From Turbatrix aceti (lineage: Eukaryota > Nematoda > Chromadorea > Rhabditida > Panagrolaimidae): a stretch of 64,000 nucleotides of DNA. Shown here one piece after another: positions 1 through 10,792 of the stretch. Position 1 is the stretch's first letter, and every line of letters starts with the position of its first letter. The stretch spans positions 7,840,739 through 7,904,738 of the forward strand of contig OZ017767.1 in NCBI GenBank assembly GCA_963969345.1, written 5' to 3'. Position numbers and translations under genes: made by a program. Under the pieces are notes generated by a model, which did no database searches, was not told where the DNA came from, and was given only the letters and a program-made list of their open reading frames with translations.

Positions 1-643
1 AAGCAGATATCGTAAACTGGCGAAAGTACGATATCGAAAGTAACATTTTTTTGTAAGGATTTACGACAGCAGAAGTAACGTTTTTGGCGAGGGGTTTACG
101 ATAACAAAAAATGACGTTTTATATTTTGGCGCTAAAATTCTTCCAATTTTGTTACTCTGAATTACGATACTTTCGTAAAATTTCATTATTTTGAACGTAA
201 AATTTCTGTTTTCATTATTTTTTTCAATTTGAACTATTTTTTGTAGGATTTCATACTGTTACGTAAATGCCCTAAATTTGAAATGCGTATACGATATCGA
301 AAGTAACGGTTTCTATTTTCGCGCCAAAATCCTTCAAAACTTGTTACTCCGAATTACGATATTCGTGAAAAATTGTTTTTTGAACGTAAAAATCCTATTT
401 TTTGACTTTTACGGTCCTTTTTTTTGGATTTCCTACTGCTGCGTGGATCGTAAATCCGCGGCAAGTTTACGGTATCTAAAGTAATTTTTTCCATTTTCGC
501 GCTAAAACCCCCCAAAATTGTTACTTTTAAATTACGGTACTTCTAAAAAATTTCATTTTTGAACGTAAAATCCTATTTTTTGAATTTTTCGGTGATTTTT
601 TTCATTTGTTTCACCATTTTATAGGATTTCCTACTGTACACAG
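1..643. repeat. Intron-like tandem repeat upstream of UVSSA exon
   Basis: AT-rich DNA with no supported exon. A unit of about 180-190 bp recurs three times, starting near 129, 321 and 499. Each copy opens with GCGCYAAAA, continues with a GTTACT...AATTACG block, then GAACGTAAAA, and ends with a GGATTTCNTACTG block. The stretch ends at a splice acceptor (CACAG at 639-643), so I read it as an intron of the UVSSA gene whose earlier exons lie outside the window. Confidence 0.6.
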
Positions 644-2607
644 TCGAACTCAACCGTTTTACCTACCCACTACCCGGTCCGGCGGATGCTGCAGCACTTC
701 TGAAACGCGAGACACTACAAATTGTCAAACTCTGGAATGAAAAGTTCGGCCGAGGATACGCGAAGCTGGAAAACACGCAGAATGTTCTGCTATCAAACAT
801 GTCATTCGACTACGTTCATCCGGATGATGCAAAGCGTCGTGCCACGTTGATGGGTCGCCAGCGGCATGAAAGGGTCATCCGACAGGTGGAAACGGAATTC
901 AACGAATCCAAGGCTCACATTCAGGCTTGTATCGCGGAGACGAGGACTGCACTCTCGCTTTTGGTTCCTGATTTCCGGGAAGGCAGCAGTCCGGTGAGGG
1001 CATCGACTTCGTCTCCAGCGTCGGCGCCTGAGACCTGTGTTTTTCAAAATAGAGGACTTCAAATCAACGTTCCAACGACGGTTCAGGTGAAAGAGACAAA
1101 TGACAACGCTGAACTCATCGGAGTGATCATGGATGCGAAAAAGTTGCTTCAACGCAATTCGAAGGACGTCGCCCGTTGGATGGAACTCGCAGCGAAGCAC
1201 TACGGATCGGCAAAACTCATCCAGGAGCTGCTCGTGCTCCGGGACGACCTGGTAAACCTCATGGGACAGGTTGCCGACCTCAAAGTCTTCCAACTCCGGA
1301 AACCCATTCTTCGTCTGCACGCTCTGACCAGCAGCGAGGACAGCGACACCGATGAAATGGATTTCAGCGAGGTTGACCTGACCTACGAGGATCCAGAGGG
1401 GCTGGGAGCGGAGATGGGCATCATCGATGTCGAGTCGACTGATGCCGAGGCTGAGAATATGGGCATGCAGCCGAAAGTTCGGAAACAACAACAACAACAG
1501 GAGGCGGAAAACAGGGAAAAACAAATTCCGACCCTTGCTTACGGCTTGGATCTCAAATACTGGGGCGACGAACATGTCAAGCCGGCTGAATTGCCGATCA
1601 AGGGCGGGCACAGGTTCTGGTGCGCTGTTGACAACGAGTAAGTATTTTTGAACTTCAAAAATCCAATTTCCCAAAAAAAAATAATAAAAAAATTATATTG
1701 TTAAAAAAATAATTTTTTTTTTTTAATTTAAAATCCATTTTTTTTCTAAATCGAGAAAAATTCTATTTTTATTTAACAAAAATGATAAAAATCCTATTTT
1801 TATTCTTAAAAAATTTATAAAAAACTCTTTTTTCTAAAAAAAATTATCACATTTAAAAAAAAACTTTTTTACAAAAACAAATCCTAATTTTCAAAAATTA
1901 AAAAAAACTTTACTTTTAAAAATTAAAAAAATCTTATTTTTCGGTAAAAAATTTATATTTTTATAAAAAAAATTCTATTTTCAAAAGAAAATGAAAATAA
2001 TACATTTTTCAAAAAAATCATGGTTTTCGAAAAAAATTGTATTTCTCAGAAAAGTAAAAAAAATCCTATTATATCCTAATTTTTCAGTCGGCGAATCCAC
2101 GAACCAGAAGACGCCTACAAACTCCGCGTTTCGACGTTTGTCACCGACATGCCCCCGGTCACCCGGACCTGTCGTGCTCCCCTGGTCTCCGGAAAGCTCT
2201 GCCCCCGCATGGACCGCGTCAAATGCCCCGTCCACGGCCTGATCATCGACCGCGACGAGCACGGCAAACCGACGAACCCCTCCCAGGCGCCGCCGCTGAA
2301 GCCGTCGACCGTTGTCTCGAGTGCTGACATCCTTCGCCAGCACGTCGATGGCGATCCCGATACGTACTATCGAATGCTCGAGGAACAGTCAGGCGGAAAG
2401 TTCAGCTACGCGCTTGCAAAGGCCGCCACTGCGGGCAAGAAGTTGAAGGGAGTCAAGAAACGCGAAAAACCCGCTCATGTTCAATCCCGAAATAGACTCA
2501 AGTCCAAGCTGTTGAACAAACGTGTGCTCAAACGCATCTCCGATACGCTAGACTACATCCAGAAATCCAAAGCTGAAAAACGATTTGGTGCTCAGTTCAA
2601 CTACTGA
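644..2607 (+). CDS. uvss-1: UVSSA, UV-stimulated scaffold protein A (5' end missing)
   Basis: Transcription-coupled repair scaffold that in other animals brings USP7 and TFIIH to stalled RNA polymerase II in the nucleus. Two exons are visible: 644-1637 and 2088-2607, joined in phase by a GTAAGT donor and a TTTTTCAG acceptor. They give about 503 residues ending at TGA 2605-2607. The first residues (LWNEKFGRGYAKLE) match the late VHS-like domain of UVSSA. The middle is acidic and Gln-rich. The C-terminal part carries the diagnostic DUF2043 zinc motif beginning CRAPLVSGKLCPR and continuing to KCPVHG, with Cys-x8-Cys-x7-Cys-x2-His spacing. Human UVSSA is about 709 residues, so the missing N-terminus fits exons left of the window. 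The symbol is the C. elegans-style name and assumes orthology. Confidence 0.85.
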
Positions 2608-3593
2608 ACTCGACTCGACGTCTGTCTACCTACTACGACCTGTAACCAACAACCCATCATCGCCTTTTGTCTTTGCTTGCGTGCTTCGTTTTTTTATTAA
2701 TTTTTTCGTGTAAGTTTCGTCAAAATAAGACGCTTTTTTTTTTATTTGGCGGGTGAAATGGGCTGAAAAATGGTCGGAAAACATGCTGGAAGGCTGATTT
2801 GTCTCCGCCTACTCTGGAAATCGTGCAATCAGCGCTTTGACGATAGGTTACGGTAATCGTGGAAACATTCCAACAAAAACTAGCACTCGTAAAAACAATG
2901 TTCGTCGGAACGTTCGAGAAGCAAGAATTTTACACAAAGCTGACATTAGCTACCGGAAATGATACGCCCTCCCCCGAATTGGTTACTGTACTTTTCCTTG
3001 CCTAAAACTGAAAAAAAACATCCATGGAAGAAGAAAAGTGCATAAGAACGGATGAGACAGACAAAAAATATCTTTATTGATATACGTTACGATTTCTTCA
3101 ATCGATATTGTTAAAAATGCCCGACATTAAACAAATCGTAACGTAAAAATGAGATTAGCAGATCGGTGAACGTAAAAAAAGTACCTAAATCGCATGGAAA
3201 ACAGGCCTAAAAACGATGAACAAAGAAGTAGGCACAAAAACATCGATCTATCGTAAAAAAAAGAAGAATCGTTATAAAAATCGATTATTCAGTAGGCCAA
3301 AAAGTAACAAAATAAAAGTGAACGTTACTCGAGTACTTTTCACGCGAAAAAACAAAATCGCTGCAAGAGAAGTGTAAATCGTTACACTGACGAAAGAGGT
3401 GTGCAGTTTACTAACATTCCGGTACCTCCTAACCTGGCCACAGACAAATGAAACTTGCTGCGCTGTCTGTTTTTGTTTCTTCGTTCTACAGGTTGGTTGG
3501 TGTCTTCACCTATTTTTGTATGCATACCTGTGCGTTTTGTTTTTTCTTAGTTTTTTTTTTGTGCATTTTCAGATTAGTTGCCTGGTATTTGTT
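2608..3593. other. Intergenic: UVSSA 3' region to first zinc-finger gene
   Basis: No coding region seen. It holds the UVSSA 3' flank and scattered AACGTAAAA/GTAACA motifs like those in nearby introns. The end is a long T-rich stretch leading to the acceptor in front of the zinc-finger gene. Confidence 0.5.
3558..3572 (+). promoter_or_regulatory. Candidate trans-splice acceptor of zinc-finger gene 1
   Basis: A TGCATTTTCAG acceptor lies 21 nt upstream of the ATG at 3594, with no coding exon before it. This is the usual geometry of a nematode spliced-leader site. It could instead end a 5'UTR intron. Confidence 0.45.
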
Positions 3594-4641
3594 ATGTCAA
3601 GCGATCGAGAACGGCTTGATGCCACTTTTTCCCGGATTGTGTATCACTTCATGGGGGTTTGTATCTTTTTTTCCCTTTTTTTTTGTGTTATTTCATGATC
3701 GTTAGTTTCGTTTGTTTTTTTTTTTCAGTTGAATGATGCGTGGAGCGAGCTGCAATCAATAGCACCGCGTGCCTTGGCTGAAATGTTGACTGCGTCTGCG
3801 ACTAAAGCGGAACAGCTCACCGTGCCCGAGGTTGAAGCCATGCCTGTCGATCAGGTGCCGATTTTGTCTGCTGCGAGTTCGGGAAAGTCACGGAAACCCA
3901 CGCTAGACGACATCAGCGATGCCCTACTTAGAAATGCCAAATCCAGGGATGGGGATCCACCACCGATGCTGTTGCCGCAGCAGACACTGACCAATTTTCC
4001 CTGCAAGGTGGAGCCCCAGGCGGTCGAGAATTCCGTGCCATCGTCTTCTAGGTTGGTTTTTTATAAATATCAAACCCCAAAAAAAACTGTTTCCAACTTT
4101 TTTTTAGGCCTAAAATTCATTTCCTGAATTTTAGGCTAACGATTTTGTTTAAAATATTGTTTTTTATAATGTGCAACTTTAAAAATGGCATTTTCAATTT
4201 TTTGAAGTCATTGATTTCCAGGATTTTAGGCCAGCGATTTTGTGAGTTTACAGTCCCTTTTTTTGACATTTTTGCAAAAATTGTTTTTCGACGAAACTGC
4301 TTAGCATATTTTTTATTGCTTTTTCCCCCCCATTTGCAGCACAACCACCTTGGATCCGTTCGCTCAATCGCTGGAAAGGCCATTTGGTTGCTACGAGTGT
4401 CACAGATACTTCAAGCATAAGCATCACCTCAAAGAACACATACGCCTTCATACCGGCGAACGGCCCTTTGTTGTGGGGTTTTTTTTTACCTTTCGCGCTC
4501 ATTAGGCATTCAAAAACCGACATTTTGCAGTGTAACTTTTGTGAAAAGACGTTCGCTCATAGTGGATCCTTTTCGAGTCATCTAAAGAAATGCAAAACAC
4601 TCCAGACGGGAGCAGGAACATCTACATCCACATCTGGTTGA
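3594..4641 (+). CDS. ZEB-like zinc-finger protein, copy 1
   Basis: Probable nuclear DNA-binding factor of 209 residues in four exons: 3594-3656, 3729-4051, 4340-4472 and 4531-4641, all phase-consistent. Residues 1-128 have no recognised domain. Two fingers follow. Finger 1 (Cys146, Cys149, His162, His166) contains [20 protein letters not shown]. Finger 2 (Cys174, Cys177, His190, Cys194) contains [24 protein letters not shown] finger followed by a CCHC finger with SHSGS(Y/F)SSH is the signature of the ZEB/ZFH1 family (zag-1 in C. elegans). This protein is far smaller than true ZEBs, lacks the homeodomain and has only two fingers, so it is ZEB-derived or ZEB-like, not an orthologue. The 58-bp intron 4473-4530 splits finger 1 from finger 2. 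Confidence 0.75.
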
Positions 4642-5235
4642 AAAAAGGAGAACAACAACAACAACGAGATACGATACTGCCCGATTACGGTATCCTGGGC
4701 CGGGCCGGACTGGAAACGATTGATCTCCCGATTATGATTACGATTATTACATATCGAAATTTACTCCCACCAAGAAATGATTATTATCCAAATTTTTTTA
4801 TTGCAAATGCCTTTTTTGTTTTGTGGTTTTTTAAAAAACGTATCAGATGCGTGAAAATGTTAATATAAATTGAAGAGCATACTGTAGGATTTGTGAAAAT
4901 CGTAATAAAACGCGAAAATTGATTTTTTTTAGCGTTGAAAAAGGAAAAAAGCAGTTTTTTTAGGATAAAAAGCTGAAATCCCAAAATCAGAGATCGCTCA
5001 TCTACAGAACCCCTCCCCCTGGTTTTTTTCTCGAAGGCATCCCTCCCTATCGTTACTGTCCGCGTGTGCGTGTGCGTGCAAACACGCCAACTGCAGTTGA
5101 CGAAAAAAACGCGACAGGACCGACACACCATCCTGTAGGCTCTCTGGCTCTGGTTTCATTTTTTTTATCGTGTCTTACGATTGGAATTCAATTGATCGCT
5201 GCATTTTTTTCAAATTTCTTCGCTTTTTTGCCCCA
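4642..5235. other. Intergenic between the two zinc-finger genes
   Basis: No coding region. It holds a short (GTGTGCGTGTGCGTGC) run near 5062 and T-rich tracts, with the probable 3'UTR of copy 1 in the first part. Confidence 0.5.
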
Positions 5236-6608
5236 ATGAACTTTTCCGAGGACTATCTCCGCTTCGACAGACTTGTCGCAGCTTTCATCGATGAATCCGA
5301 AAAAGTGGACAAGCATAACCGAGCTGTAAGTTCTGTTGTAAGTTTTTTTTTAAAGAAAGGTCAAAAACAAAATAATAAAAAATTTTATTCTGAAAAATAG
5401 CGTTTTTCCTGTTTTTGTGTGTCTGAACAATTTTTTTTTCAGCAAATCAGGATTGTCCGTGAAATGCTAACCTTTCCCGCCGATGTCCGCCAACGAAGTC
5501 TCGAGGAAGGGATGAAAGCCGATCGAGCGCAACGTGAAATCGAGGCAAATATTCCCTCGTCTTCCACCGACCCACCTCGACGCCGGAAAACTCATCTGCG
5601 AACGGTTGAAAACATGGAAGTGCTGAAAAGCTTCTTCCGAATCGCCCTGGCTCTGGCCATTGATCCGGAACCTGCTCAACCGGTGAACACCAGCACCAAC
5701 GAAACTGCTCCAACGAAACATACGTCGGTGAAAAATTCCCCACCGACCCCGGCTGAACGCCCGAGCAGTGTTCAATCCCTGTACGACCAGAGCGCTTTGG
5801 AAAATCTGCTTCGAACTTCTCTGTCGCTGCTCAGGGATACTGCTCGGCCGCGAAAAGAAACGCCGAAAACGACGATTACTGAACGTCCACCGCCGCCGCC
5901 GCCGCCGCCGAAGCGCGATTCCGATTCCACCGAGCCACCCGCTGCCCGCCCGGTCAGTGTCCAACCCCTGGACGACAACTCGGTTCTACAAACCTTGCTT
6001 CGGAGTTCGCTGTCGCTGGATAGCGGCAGCGATGTCTCTCCGCCTGAAAACCCTGAAAATGAGCAGGATACGACTGCTGGGCCCTCGAAATCGTAAGCTT
6101 TTGATAAATTTACAAGATCGATTGAATGTACCGTAACTGGAGTAACATAATGACTGACATAACCGAAGTAACATTTTTACGAACATCTTACTTTTCTAAT
6201 TCTTTGCGAGAGTAACTTTTTTTCGATCGTAACATCTTACTTTTTTTATTCGTTGCGGGAGTTGTCTAACTTGTTACTGTTATACTGTACTTTTTTGCGT
6301 GCATTATTATTTACGGTGCGAGTTTGTTTTTTTAGGCAAGATCCTGCATTCATCTGCTCGAAAGAGCGTCCGTACGGCTGCGAAATCTGTCACCGTCATT
6401 TCAAGCGGCGCCATCACCTCAAGGAACACTCCAGAATCCATACCGGCGAGGCTCCATTCGTGGTGAGTTCACTTTTCAACTTTTTTTATGTTCCTTCTAT
6501 TTTTTTGTTTTGCAGTGCCGTTGTGGTCTGCGTTTTTCTCGCAGCAGCAACATCGCCGGTCACCGCAAACGCTGCCGTGCTCCCATCAGTCGCCCGGCAC
6601 CGGAATAA
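5236..6608 (+). CDS. ZEB-like zinc-finger protein, copy 2
   Basis: Tandem paralogue of the preceding gene, 319 residues in four exons: 5236-5325, 5443-6092, 6336-6462 and 6516-6608. The start (NFSEDYLRFDRLVAAF) resembles the start of copy 1, and the intron inside the finger pair falls at the same codon (PFV|C). The middle is Pro/Ser/Thr-rich and contains an internal repeat: RPSSVQSLYDQSALENLLRT near residue 137 reappears as RPVSVQPLDDNSVLQTLLRS. A polyproline run lies just before the second copy. Finger 1 is canonical (Cys262, Cys265, His278, His282; FKRRHHLKEHSRIHTGE). Finger 2 starts Cys290-Arg-Cys292, one residue short of the normal Cys-x2-Cys, and ends His305/Cys309. Two in-frame GTAAG donors (5326, 5338) could add four residues. 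Confidence 0.75.
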
Positions 6609-6736
6609 TCAGTTATACGATTTTTTTTCTTTTCAAAATCACATTTTTATATTTTTAAGCAAGTAACTGTCTTTTTTTGAATTTGAATGTAAACCAGCTA
6701 CACATTTTTTATTTGAATAACTTTTTTAACTGTTGA

Positions 6737-6764
6737 AATAAAAATTTTGAGTTTTTGCTCGCAG
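6737..6764 (+). promoter_or_regulatory. Poly(A) signal followed closely by an acceptor: possible operon junction
   Basis: AATAAA at 6737-6742 is followed 20 bp later by a CTCGCAG acceptor ending at 6764. The gap from the zinc-finger stop (6608) to the COG2 ATG (6881) is only 272 bp. In nematodes this arrangement often marks a polycistronic unit processed by trans-splicing. Confidence 0.35.
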
Positions 6765-6880
6765 CCAGCTGAGAACCACGTTTTTGAAACTCCCGACGCG
6801 AAAGTTTTTGGACGAGAGTTCGTCAACGTGGAAAACCGCATCTTCATCGTCGTTGACTGTGGAATCCGTTGAATCTGCGA

Positions 6881-9834
6881 ATGCGGCTTTCAATCGACGG
6901 CAACGAACTCCCGGCATCACCGACAACGACGTCGGCGCCCCTGTCGCCTCTCCTGGCTCCTGCATCACCGCCTGGGGAAGGCCCGAAGTATGACCTCGAC
7001 ACGGAGCTTTTCACGGCGGCCGTCTTCAGCGTCGAAGACTTCCTCGAACACTCAAAGCACGATCGGGGACTCGAGGAGATCGACAAGCATCTTCGCTACT
7101 ACCTGAAGGATCTTCAGTCGTCGATGGTTGCCCTCATCAACGATGACTATACTGAGTTTTTGAAGTTGTCGTCATCGCTCTCTGCGGTGGCTGAGGTGCT
7201 CGCTGGCATTGAAAATGATCAGGAAGTTGGTTTTTTTGGCGTTTGAAGGGGGTAAAAGTCGAAAATGGGGAGAAAAAATCGATTTTTGGACGCTTTGGGA
7301 AACGATATGGTTTTTTGTTACTTTTTTTACGGTGTTTTATGACACATTTTGTTACTTTCGGACAAAAATTTACGTTTTTATGTTTTTTGTTACTTTTTTA
7401 CGGTATTCTATGTCATATTTTGTTATTTTCGAACAAAAACATTCGTTTTCAAGTTTTACGTTATTTTTACGATATTTTATGACACGTTTCTTTACTTACA
7501 AACCAAAACCTTTGTTTTCACTCATTTTGAACCTTCAATGAGCGCTTTTCTTTTAGGCAATCCGCAAAACCTGCACCAAGTATGCCGACCAGTTCGCGAG
7601 CTTCACAAATGTCCTGAACGCCAAGAAAGACGAAGTTGTCGCGAGCCGAGGCACAATCATCGATACAGATTCGACGATCGAAGTTCTCAACTCGCTGAAC
7701 ACGGCTCTCGACACTGTTTCCAAGCCTACGACCAGCATCGATGAGCTTGTATCGTTGGTTGCGTCGCTCCAGGCCCATGATCCGAAGAGCGCCCGTGTCA
7801 AGGACCTGCTCCGGTCGGTCTTCGACGCGATCGGCTCAAAATTCACTCCGCAGCTTCGTCTGGACAATTCTACGTCCTGGCCGGAGAAGTTGAAAGCGAT
7901 GCATCTTTTGCGGCTCGTCGGTTACTATTCCAATGCTGTCGAGATTGTGGCTGTCAGATTTGTGAATGTGGATCTGCGCGAAGGATCGGACGTCGCTGAG
8001 GTCATTGTTCGAAGGGTTACGTCTACAGTTTCCGAGGTTTGTGGGGATTTGTGCTTTTTTACGGTTTTTGGGACAAAATTGGAGTTTTTTGATGATTTTA
8101 GGCTAAAAGTTGGGATTTTTTGATGATTTTAGGCTAAAATTGGGGGTTTCTGACTGTTTTGGGCCACAATTATGATTTTTTATGATCTTGTGCCAAAATT
8201 GGGGTTTTTTGACGATATTGTGCCAAAAATTGACATTTTTGAACGTTTAGTGTATGCCCAAATTTTCAGAAGCTCAACGAAATCTCCCGTCAGATCACCG
8301 CTCTTCCTCAGAGCCCCGACACCGTACCCGCTCTGGCCTTCTACGAAAAAGCCGCCCTCCACTTTGTCTTCTCTCTCCTCCAATCCTCGCTGAGCCACGT
8401 GACTTCAGCGGAGTCAGCCGCCTTCCAGCCAAGCTACGAGGCCGTCGTCGCCTTCCTCCGCACCTTCCCTCGCCGTCACCACCACCGGGACACCATCCAC
8501 GCCATTGTATCCCTCTTCGAAGCGGAGAAATTCATATCTCAAGCTTCTGCTGCTGAACTCACGGCTTTCCGGGACCTGGTGTCTTTTGGAAAACTCGCCA
8601 TCACAGTTGTCGACGGCAGAAATGTCTTGGAGACCACAGAAGCCTACCGGAAAACGAGATCCGCGATTCTGTCGAAAGATAGGCTGCTGACCGGTGCAAC
8701 GAGGTTTGCGTGGCGACTCCGAGGCATCGTCGACGAGGAATACGTCGTCTGGCTCGAAAAGTTGGCTACCGAACTTGCCAGGCCTGTCGCCGCTGGAGAA
8801 GCCGTCAACGGGCTTGAGCGATGGAAAACTATCATTCTGTCGGCGACGAATCCACTGACGACGAACAGAGCTGTTGGGCAGATGTCTGGTGAGTTTTCAT
8901 TGGGTGAAAAACGGTTACGATTAGAGGAAACGGTAGGAAATCAAAAATAATGTAGGAAAACGTCAAAAATAACAAAATAAACAAGTAACAAAGAATACGA
9001 TAAATTTTTGTTACACTTTTGAAGAAGATAGGTCTTCAAGCGATTTTGTTATGCGGGTGTCGGTTTTGTTACTTTTTTACGGTAGAATTTGCGGTTTTTA
9101 GTTACGTTTGTTTCGATTTACGGTCTTTGTTACTTTTTTACTGTTGGATTTACGATTTTTGTTTACGTTTGTTTCCATTTACGGTTTTTCGTTTCTTCTT
9201 ACGGTTTTTGAGTTTTTTTCATGACTTTTACCTAATTTTTATCTTCAATCGTAACTTCCTTTCAGAAGAGCTCTCCGCAGCGACATCAAAGTACGAAGCC
9301 CAGCTGATGCTGCGTCTCGAGACGATCCACCACTCAATCCGCGAACTCCTCCATCCAGCGGTCTACCTCGCGCTCGCCGGTATCGTATCCGGCGTCAACG
9401 ACATTCCCAAGCGATACCGCTGGACAAAGCACCCCGCGCCCACCGAAGCCTCCGAGTACGTCAAGCATATTGAATCCTTCGCGGACGAAGTGCGCTCCTT
9501 TGCTACGGCTTCCGGCTGGCAGTCGGCTTCTCTCAACGCAACCCTGGCAGCGGCTTTCATCGGGCTGTCGGGTGACTTTTGCGACAAGGCGGCAGCTGTG
9601 CTGGATGCTGTAGAACGCACCGGTGCGAGTCTGTCTCTCCTGAAGAAGCGAAGGGGCGGCGAGAATGCCCAGGCCGAGGACGAGGCCGGAGATTCCGACG
9701 AGGCGAAGATGAAGGCCCAGCTCGCGTTCGACGCCCAAGCAATTCTGAATCTGGATCGACAGTTGGGCGTCGAAGCGAGCGTTCTGGAACGCGTGGAAGC
9801 GATCTACGAACGGGCCAACAGTGCTTTTGAGTGA
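6881..9834 (+). CDS. cogc-2: COG2, conserved oligomeric Golgi complex subunit 2
   Basis: Lobe A subunit of the COG tethering complex, needed for retrograde traffic within the Golgi. Four exons (6881-7225, 7557-8036, 8270-8888, 9266-9834) join in phase to give 670 residues; human COG2 is 738. The N-terminal segment matches the family: a helix with LRYYLKDLQSSMVALINDDY followed by FLKLSSSL. The C-terminal segment also matches: GVNDIPKRYRWTKHPAPTEA, SLLKKRRGG and AKMKAQLAFDAQAI correspond in order to the human VKDVPRLYRRTN, LKRLKQAR and KIRLQLALDVE blocks. I chose the ATG at 6881 because it is the first in the open frame and leaves a Pro/Ser-rich leader of about 35 residues. The first donor is the weak GTTGGT. 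The introns carry short tandem repeats. Confidence 0.9.
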
Positions 9835-10059
9835 AAAACAGTGGGCCTAAAATGCCGGCATTCGTGCAGCTGGTGGTTGCGGGAAGAGATTTTGTTTGCA
9901 AAATATCTAAATAATATAAAAAAATAATATTTATTCGTTTATTTATTGTCTAACGATGTTTTTTGTACAGTAAACTGCCGAGAAGTAATGCGGAAACGGT
10001 TGGTTACGATCAAAGTTGTTGACTCACAATTTGATATTTTGAACGGAAAAATTTTGTTC
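9835..10059. other. COG2 3' flank
   Basis: AT-rich with an AATAATATAAAAAAATAATATTTATT stretch just after the stop, probably containing the polyadenylation signal. No other feature seen. Confidence 0.5.
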
Positions 10060-10640
10060 CCAAACGGTAGTTCCGCGAACCTGACAATTGAGTGAAAGAC
10101 AACTCCGCTGTCTTTCGCGAAAGTCAATTTCGCGAAAGACAGTTGTCGCATTCTTTGAGAATGCATGCAAGCGATTCACTGTGCCCCACGGGGCGGCATT
10201 CACACTCGCCGCAGTCGCTCCGGACCTGAGAACCTGTCTCTACCGCGTCCGCGCGGAGATAAGGACTCAGACATTTGAATACGACTCTGACCCCGTTGTT
10301 GTATTGTCCCCGCCCCTTTTGTGGTCAATATAAGGACGGCAGGCAGTGCCATCCTTGGCTTAGTTGGAACTTGTTGGGATTGTATATTGGTGCACCGTGC
10401 GAGTGGTCAAGGCGAGCGCGGACTTGACAATTGCCCGAACTTTGAATTTATTGGAAAAGCGATTTAGGGAGTTTTTTAAGCGAAAACAACCTTATAATAA
10501 TTTAATTAAGTTTTCTCCCACGACTAATAGAGGTTTTCGTCTAAAGGCCAACCGATTTGCCGGATTTCACCCCTGAAATCACTATTTTACCCTTCCGCGG
10601 AATTGTCTTTCGCGGAAGTGTTTCACCACGTTTTTCCACG
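10060..10640. mobile_element. LTR-like or foldback insertion between COG2 and TAF9
   Basis: This block is more GC-rich than its surroundings. It opens with a strong hairpin (stem CTGTCTTTCGCG at 10108-10119 against 10131-10142, extended by GACAAC/GTTGTC). It contains a TATAAGG box at 10329-10335 followed by a GC-rich transcribed-looking segment. It closes with another TTTCGCGGAAG motif near 10602. The layout resembles a solo LTR (U3-TATA-R), but I could not define TG...CA ends or a target duplication. It could instead hold the TAF9 promoter. Confidence 0.3.
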
Positions 10641-10792
10641 AGCGCGAAATTTTGGTCTCATATGGAAGTTTCATTCTCATACGACAGTTTGCATTTTTGT
10701 TTACTTTTTTCAGCTTGCTCGCTCATTTGTTTTCCGAAGCATTATTGTTTGACGGTTGACGACCGTTTTTCACATCGACAAATATCTTCAGC

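Noticed and set aside
7..600. Coding exon within the first 640 bp
   Set aside because: All frames are broken or translate low-complexity repeat; a 68-codon frame at 278-484 lies entirely within the tandem repeat.
802..1674. Minus-strand open frame of 290 codons
   Set aside because: Antisense shadow of the UVSSA exon, which has recognised motifs and spliced continuity; the antisense product has no family features.
5467..5964. Minus-strand open frames over zinc-finger copy 2
   Set aside because: Arg-rich shadow of the Pro-rich coding exon on the other strand.
9334..9901. Three open frames opposite or beside the COG2 last exon
   Set aside because: The plus frame matches the COG2 C-terminus in order; the others are compositional shadows.
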